From Halocaridina rubra (Eukaryota > Arthropoda > Malacostraca > Decapoda > Atyidae): 52,500 nucleotides of DNA. The notes beneath the pieces were generated by a model, which saw nothing but the letters and a program-made list of their open reading frames with translations, was not told where the DNA came from and did not search any database. Location of the stretch: contig JAXCGZ010007633.1 of NCBI GenBank assembly GCA_037179515.1, positions 1 to 52,500 of the forward strand, given 5' to 3'. Positions within the stretch are counted from its first letter, which is position 1; each line of letters begins with the position of its first letter. This document shows, piece after piece, positions 34,235 through 44,191 of the stretch. Position numbers and translations under genes: made by a program.

Positions 34235-34262
34235 ACAATTAGGTAATCACAATTAGGTAATC
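34235..34262 (+). repeat. Terminal 14-bp direct repeats of CR1L
   Basis: ACAATTAGGTAATC occurs twice in tandem and is followed by ACA. Most other copies have one or two units at the same place. Short 3' terminal repeats are a CR1/L2-group trait that replaces a poly(A) tail. Confidence 0.9.
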
Positions 34263-34269
34263 ACATACA

Positions 34270-34493
34270 TCTTTGCAGGATGTAAGGAAACTCTTTTTCA
34301 GTGTAAGAGTAGTTGATATTTGGAATTCGCTAAACGAGGAGGTAGTTAATGCTATATCAATCCATAGTTTTAAGGACAGGTATGATAAGTATCACCAAGT
34401 CTAAAATGGAACCGATCAGGAGACGGGAAGATACGAGCTTTGGTCTCTTTCCCGTAAACACAGTTAGGTAATCACAATTAGGTAATCACACAC
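34270..34493 (+). mobile_element. CR1L copy g: 0.2-kb 3' fragment in the tail of f
   Basis: It starts inside the last codons of ORF2 (CTTTGCAGGATGTAAGG) right after the terminal repeats of copy f and ends in its own stem-loop and two repeats (first unit ACAGTTAGGTAATC). Same orientation as f. Confidence 0.9.
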
Positions 34494-34654
34494 ATTCGCT
34501 AAGAGAGGAGGTAGTTAATGCAATCTCAATCCATAGTTTTAAGGACAGGTATGATAAGTATCACTAAGTAGAAAATGGAACCGATCAGGAGACAGGAAGA
34601 TACGAGCTTTGGGCTCTTTCCCGTAAATACAATTAGGTAATCATAATTAGGTAA

Positions 34655-34658
<4 letters not shown>
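34494..34658 (+). mobile_element. CR1L copy h: 0.16-kb 3' fragment in the tail of g
   Basis: It starts at ATTCGCTAAGAGAGG (the WNSLSEE codons) directly after the repeats of g and ends with ACAATTAGGTAATCATAATT and AGGTAATCACACAC, merging into a CA array. Confidence 0.9.
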
Positions 34659-34692
<34 letters not shown>

Positions 34693-34694
34693 AC
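34656..34694. repeat. (CA)n array between copies h and i
   Basis: CA repeats, one CTCA break, ending in ACACACG. They join the tail of h to the truncated 5' end of i. Confidence 0.9.
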
Positions 34695-37282
34695 GATAAA
34701 TCTTGACCCACACAGTGGTGAGGACTCATTCGGGGCAAGATTCCTGGATTGCGTACAAGGGAATTTCCTACACCAACATGTAATGGAACCAACAAGGGCC
34801 AGGGGTGGGGATGAGCCATCACTAATTGATCTAGTGTTCACAGATAATGTGTTGGAAATTGAAAAAATTGACTATGAACCACCAATTGGAAAGAGTGACC
34901 ACTGTGTGTTGTTGATGGAGTATATCATTGAAGATATTCTTCCTGAGAGTAGAGGCACTGAGGATATGAGGAGGAACTATCCGAAAGGAGATTACATCAA
35001 AATGAATGAGCTTTTTGCAGTTCTTGACTGGAGAACCTTATTTTACAACAAATCTGTACAAGAAATGTATGACATCTTTTGTGAGAAATATGGGAAGATA
35101 GTAAATTGCTGCATACCTGTCACCAAAGCAGGTGTAATTCATGCCAGAGAGAAATGGTTCGATAATGGGTGTAAAAGAGCTAAGGAGTGGAGAGACAAAT
35201 GCTGGAAAAGGAATAGGAGGAGAAAAAACATAAATGCCTGGCAAACCTACAAAAGAGCAAGAAATGACTACCTAAGTAAAAGGAGAGAGGCAGAGAGAGA
35301 CTATGAAAGGGACATCACCAGGAAGGCTAAAGAAAATCCCAAGCTTTTCCACAGCTTTATCAGAGGAAAATGAAGGTAAAAGAACAGGTTTTAAGGCTAA
35401 AGAGAGCGGATGGAAGCATCACTGAGACGGATGAAGAGATCTGCAAAGAATAGAACAAGGAGCTTCAGTCAGTATTTACAGTAGAAAATACCCCACCCCC
35501 TCAGATTGCAGTGATAGAAGCTCAAGGGCCGGTATTAGAGAACATCAACCTTACAGCCACAGAGGTATGCAAAGCGCTGATGGATTTAGATGTTCATAAA
35601 GCTACAGGTCCTGATGACATATCCTCTCATGTGCTTAAAAAAATGCGCAAACTCAATATCAGTGGCACTAAGTATCATATTTAAGGAGTCACTGGAGTCA
35701 GGGGAGATTCCAAGATGCTGGAAACAAGCAAATGTGATACCTATCTTCAAAAAGGGAAGGAGGGATACGGCTCTGAACTATAGACCAGTTTCCTTGACCA
35801 GCATAGTTTGCAAAGTTATGGAGAAACTACTAAGGAAACATATCTCTCTTCACTTGGAATCCTTCAACTTTTTGTCAGTGAGGCAACATGGCTTCAGAGA
35901 AGGTAGATCAACAGTAACAAACTTATTAGAATTTTATGATGAGGTAAGCCAAATCTTACAGGAAAGAGAGGGCTGGGCAGATTGCATATTCCTAGACTTC
36001 CAGAAAGTGTTTGACACTGTTCCACATGGGAGACTTATTAGGAAGCTGCAATCAATGGCTAGAATAACAAGCTTATTAGAATTTTATGATGAGGTAAGCC
36101 AAATCTTACAGGAAAGAGAGGGCTGGGCAGATTGCATATTCCTAGACTTCCAGAAAGTGTTTGACACTGTTCCACATGGGAGACTTATTAGGAAGCTGCA
36201 ATCAATGGCTAGAATAGGTGGAAATGTTTTGGAATGGATAAAAACTTACTTAGAAGGAAGGGAACAGAGGGTTAGAGTAAGACACTCAGTGTCTGAATGG
36301 AGAAGAGTTAGTAGTGGAGTTCCACAGGGTTCAGTTTTAGGGCCACTTTTGTTCCTTGTATATGTAAATGACCTACCAGAGTCTGTAAATTCATTCATGA
36401 ATATGTTTGCAGATGATGCAAAGATTGTGAAGAAAGTAAAAAACGAGAACAATGGTAGAGAACTTCAGGAGGATCTATATAATCTGCATGAGTGGTCAGA
36501 AAAGTGGCTATTGAAATTCATTGCTTTAAAATGTAAGGTAATGAGAATGGGTACAAGTGCAAGAAGACCCAAGCTTGACTACTCGGTGGCTGGAGTACAA
36601 CTTCAAGAGACAGAAAATGAGAGAGATCTAGGAGTAAACATACTGGCAGATTTGTCTCCAGAAATACATATAAATGGCATAGTAAGGGCAGCATATGCAT
36701 TATTATCAAATGTAAGGGTAGCCTTCAGGTACATGGACAAGGAAATTTTCAGAAATATTTATGTAACCTATGTGAGGCCAAAACTCGAATTTGCAGCCCC
36801 CTTTTGGAATCCGCACTTGAAAAAGCACATAGCTAAGCTTGAAAAAGTTCAGACATGCCACGAAACTGGTGCCAGAAATACGCAATCTCAGTTATGATGA
36901 GAGGCTGAGGGAATTAGACTTACCATCACTCGATAGAAGAATGAGGGGGGGTATGGTGACAGTCTTTAAATTCCTTCATGGTTATGATAGAGTGGATAGG
37001 GATCGATATTTTGATATGGCTAGCTCTAGAACTAGAGGTCATAGTTTGAAGCTTCGTAAGAAAACTTCTTTGCAGGATGTAAGAAAATACTTTTTCAGTG
37101 TAAGAGTAGTTGATAATTGGAATTGGCTAAGCGAGGAGGTAGTTAATGCTATCTCAATCCATAGTTTTAAGGACAGGTATGATAAGTATCACTAAGTATA
37201 AAATGGAGCCGATCAGGAGACGGGAAGATACGAGCTTTGGGTTCTTTCCCGTAAACACAATTAGTTAATCACAATTTTGTAA

Positions 37283-37285
<3 letters not shown>
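34695..37285 (+). mobile_element. CR1L copy i: 5'-truncated, with internal duplication
   Basis: A 2.6-kb copy beginning in the endonuclease (INLDPHSGED) and ending with mutated terminal repeats (ACAATTAGTTAATC and ACAATTTTGTAATC) that run into a CA array. It lies in the same orientation as f, g and h. Confidence 0.9.
34697..37195 (+). pseudogene. CR1L ORF2 remnant (copy i), frameshifts and 50-residue duplication
   Basis: The frame is broken by a one-base deletion near 35371 (stop at 35373), a TAG near 35451, one extra A near 35640 and a 2-base deletion near 36850. Between them the reverse transcriptase carries an exact in-frame tandem duplication of 150 bp (about 35919-36068 and 36069-36218), so the motif-A segment CIFLDFQKVFDTVPHG appears twice. 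It shares the QKVFD variant with copy f, pointing to close relationship. Motifs B and C (GVPQGS, FADD) are kept. Confidence 0.85.

Positions 37286-37328
<43 letters not shown>
37285..37328. repeat. (CA)n array between copies i and j
   Basis: About 42 bp of CA ending in CACACG, directly after the tail of i. Confidence 0.9.
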
Positions 37329-37331
<3 letters not shown>

Positions 37332-37372
37332 CTTTGGGCTCTTTCCCGTAAACACAATTAGGTAATCACACA
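37328..37372 (+). mobile_element. CR1L copy j: 45-bp 3' end only
   Basis: The piece starts at CGAGCTTTGGGCTCTTTCCC, half of the stem-loop, and ends with one 14-bp unit and CACACACGAATT. The CACACACGA after it repeats the CACACACGA before it, so the insertion site was a (CA)nCGA sequence. Confidence 0.75.
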
Positions 37373-37640
37373 CGAATTTTTAACTGATACTATACAATCA
37401 AATGAGTGATAAAAAGGAAACTAGCAACTGTGATATATCTGGTGTCTTTATTCCAGTGTCGTTTTATCTGACGTCATTGAAGTTTCCTGGCATATAAGAA
37501 GAGCCTTGAAATAATGACTCGTTTCCGGAAATCATCCTGTGGACACGCTCCCTAGAAATTCGCCTTTTAAAAGAAATCTGAATATATGTACTGAGGTTTA
37601 TTCATCTATTTATATAATTATTTATTTATTTATTTATTTA
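37373..37640. other. No gene recognised
   Basis: Short unassigned spacer between the CR1L chain and the ATT microsatellite. Confidence 0.4.
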
Positions 37641-37646
37641 TTTGGG

Positions 37647-37776
<130 letters not shown>

Positions 37777-37848
37777 CTGCCTGTTTGGATTATCTCTTGG
37801 TTTCTGCTTATATATATACTTTATTTTATTCTTTTTATATATTTGCAA

Positions 37849-37852
<4 letters not shown>

Positions 37853-37922
<70 letters not shown>
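37853..37922. repeat. (CT)n microsatellite
   Basis: About 70 bp of CT. Confidence 0.95.
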
Positions 37923-37927
<5 letters not shown>

Positions 37928-38019
37928 TAACTGACGGGATAAGCACGTACATTTATTGTAGTGTAGCCCCTAACACCTCCCATATAAAGAAAAAAACCAG
38001 TAGTGTGTATTATAGTGGA

Positions 38020-38223
38020 TACTGCTGGCTAGTACAGTGGTAACGCGCTGGCTTCGCATTCACGAGGTCGAAAGATCGGTCCCCGTCCAAGACCGAGAGT
38101 TTAAGCTGTTTACTGGCAGGAACTGCTGTGGGTGGACATCACAGTGGGGGTTGGGGCTTGTCCTGGCTGACGAATACCCATTGTAAAATGGAAATAAAGT
38201 TTATTATTATTATTATTATTATT
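38020..38223 (+). mobile_element. tRNA-headed SINE, family S1 head with an L2-like tail
   Basis: The head reads GGCTAGTACAGTGGTAACGC and a degenerate box B (GGTCGAAAGATC). The body is that of S1 (GTTTAAGCTGTTTACTGGC). The 3' end differs from the other S1 copies: CATTGTAAAATGGAAATAAA then GTTTATTATTATT, which closely resembles the end of the L2-like LINE at 2875-2905. It would be copied by an L2-type enzyme. Confidence 0.75.
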
Positions 38224-38635
38224 GGCAAGCATAGGCATATCATTAGACCGCAATATAGCTCACTCTCTGACTCTGCTGAGCTTATGGGTCAAGTACTGAT
38301 ATTCTTCCTCTAATTATCCATCCAAAAGTAAAGACTATCCCCCTCCCTAGTAGAGGTAATCCTTATAGGAAGTCAACCTTTTTCATAACACCAGGAAAAT
38401 TTTGTCTCCCCTTTTTCAGTTGGGAGACTGGATTGTCTGTTTGATCTCAAACCATCGGTTTAGAATAAGGAGCTCTAGAGGAATTGGGAGCTTTTATTTA
38501 TCAACATGGAAAAGAGGCTAGATTAGGCTAGAATTTAAGCTTGACCTTTGAATTCAAATTCTTACATACTATAACTAACATCACCTAACCTAACCTTTCT
38601 TCACTCTTGATAAAAGTTAAGTTTCAATTTTTCAT
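38224..38635. other. No gene recognised
   Basis: Unassigned AT-rich sequence. CACCTAACCTAACC near 38582 resembles arthropod telomere units but only twice, so it is not a telomere tract. Confidence 0.4.
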
Positions 38636-41600
38636 AAATACATACATATATACATATATATGGCCCCATTTCCCCTTGCATGGGGGGTGACCGAGCCAAG
38701 AAACACGTATTCACCACTATCCACACATAACTCTAATACTCCTATTAGCTTTTGGGGGATTAAGGGTCACCATATTTCCCTCCCTACCACCCTGCTTGGG
38801 TCATCCACAAGATAGGCAGGCGAGGATATTCTACAGTGAAGCCCAGCACCTGCAGCTAGTTTACCCTCACCGCTTCATCACATGGCAATTCCCCTCACAC
38901 CCGTCGATCACTGTTTGCTGAGCTAGCAGGTGCGAGAAATTCCTTTGGTTTGTGCCACCTGTATGCAATGTACCTATGCTCATATCTATATCTTGCACAC
39001 TTTTTTCCCTGCTCCACTGACATTCTACGTGCATCCAATGCCCCTTTCACACTATCCATCCACTTCTGCATTCCACACTCCCTTCGCTATTCTTTTCTTA
39101 CTCATCCTTTCCATGTGTCCATACTAACTCTACAATTTTTTATCTAACCAATCCGAGAGCCTTCTTTCAACACCCTTTCTCTGTTTGATCTCCTTCCTTC
39201 CTCACTCTGTTTATTCTAGATACATCAATCACACTTCTCAAACACCTCATCTCTAATACATTAAATTTGCTTTTTTCATTCTCTCTTACATTCCAAGTCT
39301 CTGCTCTGTATAATACTGTTGGCACAATCACACCTTCATATATCTTTCTCTTTTTAGATTCACTCACAAATACCTAATTCTCATCATACCTTTCAAACCA
39401 CCTAAAAAATTATTTGTTTTGTTCATCTTTGACTTAAACCTGCATCCACTAGTACAGTCCTTGATGCATGAGATCCCAGATACTTAAAACTTTCAATTTC
39501 TTCAAGCAACTCCCCATTCACTCCTACATTTAGTCTACCAACATTAACATTCCTCTTGCATCTTTTGAATTTAATTTTACCAATATTCACCTGCAGCTTC
39601 CTACTTTCACACATCCTAATAAATTCAGTCACCAGACAATTCAGTTCATTTTCAGTATCAGCCAGCAGTGTTGTGTCATCCACGGATAGCAATTGCTTCA
39701 ATTTTCACAACCTCCAATACTCACCCACTAATTCCAAGCCTCTGTCAAATACTCTTTCATTTACTTCACTTACCACACCATCCATATACACATTAAACAA
39801 CCATGGAGACATTATGCAACCATGATATAGCCCTACATTCACCTCAAGCTAATCACTCAGACTATTTCCGACCCTCACACATGCTCTATTATTCAATCCT
39901 GTCATATACTTTCTCTACTTCTATAAAGGCCCAAAACGTATCCCTACCTATCTGTAAGAATATCTCACACACCTGTCTTAATAGAAACACCTGATCCATA
40001 CACCCTCTTCCTCTCCTGAACCCACACTGTTCTTCCCTAGTCAATCTTTCAGTATCTCTCTTAATTCTCTCCATTAACACTTTTCCATATACATTACCAA
40101 CTACACTCAACTGACTATGTCCTCTAAAACTACTACACTCATACTTATCTCCTTTCCATTTATAAAGTAGAATTACACATGCACTTCTCCAATTCACATG
40201 GGATTCTCCCTTTCCTAAAACATACTTTCAACAGCCTAATCATCCATTCCACTAATGCCTTCCCACCTATTGACAAACATTCAACATGACATCCATCTAT
40301 CCCTGGTGCTTTACCTGCTTTCATTGCTCTCAATGTCAAATGAACCTCCTCTTTTATTATTTCTCTATCATTCTCATCACCCAACATTGGTATTTTCCAT
40401 GCCTTTCCCTCATCCAAATTTTTGGTCTCTCTATCATCTTCCTCTTATAGCAATTCCTTGAAATACTCAGTACATCTTTCTCTCTCTCACCTTTATTTTG
40501 TCTACTAACAATTGCTCATCTGCTCTTTTCCCTCTCTTCCCTATCAGACTCACCTTTCCTCTCTCAATCCACTTCCTTCCAAACATCTTTTTATTTCTTT
40601 CAAAAATCTCAGAGAAGCTCCTATCTCACCTTACATCTGCATCTCTCTTTGCCTCCCTCTTCACGCACTTTGCTAACCTCCTCTCTGCACTATGCCTTTC
40701 TTATGCCTCAACATTACCTATCTTCAACCATACCTCAAATGCCTGCTTCTTTTACACCCAATACTGCACCCAACTCCTCATTCCACCATTCACTACCTTT
40801 TCCTTCCACACACTGCCTTTGCAAACTCCCTAACTATCCTCGAAACAACTCCATTCTTCTTCCACTCCTTCCTCCATTCTCTCCTTCTCTACTTTCCACA
40901 CATTCCTAAGACTAGCTTTATACTCACAGTCTTTCTCTTTCTTATTCAGTTCAATTACTTTTAGCACCTCTCTTCCTCTCTTGCTTCTCCTCTTTCTCCA
41001 CTCTTCTCCTTTCACTCTACTTTCCACTAAATAATGGTCAGATATTCTACCACTAGCTCCTCTCAGTACTTTCACATCAAATACTCTTCCAATCATATCC
41101 TGTTCACCACAATTTAATCAATTAATGCTCTGAAAACTACAATATCATCATCTATTCGGACCCATGTATACTTACGCACATCCTTCTTTTTAAATACAGT
41201 ATTGGTAATCACCGTCTCTCTTTCTCAGTACACATTTTTATAATTTTCTCTCCACTTTCATTCCTACTAGGTACTCCATACTTCCCATTTACACCGTCCA
41301 CTGGTTCATTCCCTACTCTAGCATTTAAATCTCCCATCAAAGCCACATTCAATTTCATTCCAGGATCTTCCATACACTCGTTCAATGTCATCAAAATTCT
41401 TCTCATTCTTCCTCACTTCTTTCATTGCCAGGGCCATATGCACTCACAAACGCCCAAACCTCGCATTCCAGTTTCATTTAAGCCACTATTATTCGAGATG
41501 ATGCTTCCTTTCATTCCACCACTTATCAACATTCTTCACTTACCAACAGAGCCACTCCCTCTCATTCTCTCCCTCTCTCAACTCCAAATACCATACTTAC

Positions 41601-41890
41601 CACACTCCCAAATGTCTCCTCACCACTCTTTTTTCTTAGTTTTGCTTAATGCAAGTACATCCATCTTTCTTTCCATAGGCATACTCCCTATCACCTTTCT
41701 CTTGCATTCACTTACACCACAACCACGAACATTTAGAGACCCAATTACTAATGTTCTAGCTGGATCTCTCCTACTAGAATAGGACTGCATTTCTTGGCCA
41801 CTCTTAGGATGAAAAATACAGAAGAGGGGATTCCCAGCCACCCCGTTTCGCCCAATTTAGTAGACTTTTAAGACACGCAGGTGAACAAGG
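38636..41890 (-). mobile_element. RTE-like LINE, nearly full span, degenerate
   Basis: On the minus strand the 5' end near 41890-41820 reads CTGCGTGTCTTAAAAG and GGCTGGGAATCCCC. The single ORF follows in pieces, and the 3' end near 38660 is a TATATG-type simple tail after GGCTCGGTCACCCCCCATGC. One ORF with an endonuclease and reverse transcriptase and a short simple-repeat tail fits the RTE type. The clade call is from family resemblance to decapod copies often annotated as craniofacial-development-protein-2-like, and is not certain. Confidence 0.7.
38960..41841 (-). pseudogene. RTE-like endonuclease/reverse transcriptase remnant
   Basis: Pieces in order on the minus strand: LVIGSLNVRGCGVSECKRKV with DVLALSKTK, where the family has a Glu before TK (41760-41630); VALMGDLNARVGN and KYGVPSRNESGEK (41350-41250); GRISDHYLVESRVK (41050-41000, the SDH motif); APGIDGCHVECL (near 40300); WRSACVILLYKWKGD (40190-40150), EEQCGFRRGRGCMDQVF (about 40020) and DTFWAFIEVEKVYDRI (motif A, near 39910); SVDDTTLLADTENEL (motif C, where the family has FADD, 39690); ESFKYLGS (39490); and the C-terminal EGVIVPTVLYRAETW and ERM..KRIAKGVWNAEVDG (39320-39060). 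Many frameshifts. Confidence 0.75.
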
Positions 41891-42205
41891 AGGGAGTATT
41901 CTACCCCCTCCCTCAATTTTTCATGAGTTCCTAAAATAATTTAAATAAATAGGAGTTCATTTTTTTTTCATTATTATTAACGCATTATTATGTTAATGTA
42001 TACATGACTATCTCTTGATGCTGGGTTGCCAATGCTCTTACAAGGGAAGGAAGAGAGACTTTCACTTTTCCAAGTTCATTTTTAGTTCCTCTTTATTTAC
42101 GATATTTACGATTAGAGAGTAATTTGAAAAGGGAGAGATTGCCAACAACCTAATCATCCTATCTCATTTTGTCACTTTTAAGTCTTGTGACTTTCATGAC
42201 ATTAA
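41891..42205. other. No gene recognised
   Basis: AT-rich spacer before the TAA arrays. Confidence 0.4.
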
Positions 42206-42207
42206 AG

Positions 42208-42812
<605 letters not shown>

Positions 42813-42939
42813 TATTCTACAACTTTTATCATCGGAACTCGAATCTGGATTTATAGAATAGGATTACAGTTTAATAATAATAATAAAAATAATAACAACA
42901 GTAATTACAACAGTATTAAAAACAGCCTTGAAAAAAAAA

Positions 42940-43050
42940 ACTGGGGCATTAAGGCCGGATGCCCTTCAAAATGCCCCGCAGTGGGTTCGAATATAGGGTT
43001 GTCACTTCCTGAGTCGAGTGCTTTCACCACTGCACTACCACGGTCCCCAA
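42940..43050 (-). mobile_element. tRNA-headed SINE, family S3
   Basis: On the minus strand: GGGGACCGTGGTAGTGCAGT then GGTGAAAGCACTCGACTC, a box-A-like TAGTGCAGTGG, then ATTCGAACCCACTGCGGGGC as box-B-like region, and a body with GAAGGGCATCCGGCC. A run of A and TAA-like sequence follows on the 3' side (42870-42940). It resembles a tRNA-derived SINE head and body. Confidence 0.6.
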
Positions 43051-43054
43051 TTTC

Positions 43055-43547
43055 CATTCTTGAGAAGAAGCGTGAAAATAGTGAGTTGTAAAGAAAATTA
43101 TATTTCTAACTTAATCGTGCTTAATGAATAATAAAGAGCCCAAGTTATTTATTATGCATAGTACACTTTTCAAAGCTAATAAAATTAATAATTTTTCAAA
43201 GATAGGAATTTGGTATTAAGAGAGGGGCCAGTCGTGTCTTGCGTCGAGTGGGTTGGCTCTTCAAGTTGTTTTACTTACTTTATTTGTGTTCGATTTAGGG
43301 CCCGGCATCCAAGCCTAGTGTGTTGCACCAGTGCTATAATTATCAATTATAGGGCAATAATTAGACAAATGAAAACTAATATGCAATGGCTCGCTAAACT
43401 CTCCAAGTGGCACCTTAAAAGTATTTCATCAAGAGGTTGGACTCCGTGTTTTAATCTTTATATAGTACATTAAAAATTGTACAGGAAAATAAGTTTCTCT
43501 AAATCTGGTAAAGCTGCCCTGGTGCCGTATCCAAATGAATGTACTTT

Positions 43548-43550
<3 letters not shown>
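43055..43550. other. No gene recognised
   Basis: A chance frame of 87 codons (43210-43473) has no recognised motif. Unassigned. Confidence 0.4.

Positions 43551-43618
<68 letters not shown>
43551..43618. repeat. (CT)n microsatellite
   Basis: About 68 bp of CT. Confidence 0.95.
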
Positions 43619-43621
<3 letters not shown>

Positions 43622-43891
43622 TTGTTCTGTAATGTTTGTGAGTGTGTAATCGACCTTCGTAATAGCCCAATAGACAAATCCTTTGGAAATATTTTTGGTG
43701 TTTTTATTGTTTCATCAGTTATACCTTACATTCTGTAGGTATATTAATATATGCCATATCATGGAATCATCCTCCCCTTACGTCGTCTTAGAAACTCTAG
43801 TGGTGTTGTTGCTACTGACACAGTTATCTTTTTTCAGAATGTGATAACTGACAAGTTTTTTCACAATTATTTTCTTTTTCTTATTTGGAAA

Positions 43892-44104
<213 letters not shown>

Positions 44105-44191
44105 TTTCCCAATTGTACGTACCTAATTGTGTTTACGGGAAAGAGCCCAAAGCTCGTATCTTCCCGTCTCCTGATCGGTTCCATTTTATAC

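Larger units (their letters stand above)
30340..34262 (+). mobile_element. CR1L copy f: best-preserved, likely full-length element
   Basis: The 3.9-kb copy starts with ACAGAAAATCAAG, exactly where copy a starts, which suggests this is the real 5' end of the family or of its active subfamily. ORF1 and ORF2 overlap in different frames. The 3' UTR is only about 90 bp, with stem-loop 34198-34230 and two 14-bp repeats 34235-34262. It follows the CA-repeat end of old2, and its own tail hosts copy g. There are no introns and no A tail, as expected for CR1-type LINEs. Confidence 0.9.

Noticed and set aside
34235..34262. CRISPR-like short repeats
   Set aside because: The 14-bp units are directly adjacent with no spacers and are LINE terminal repeats.
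38582..38600. Telomere-like AACCT repeats
   Set aside because: Only two units.
39556..40964. Plus-strand frames of 60-111 codons rich in S, L, F and P
   Set aside because: They lie opposite the RTE-like LINE pseudogene and are antisense shadows.
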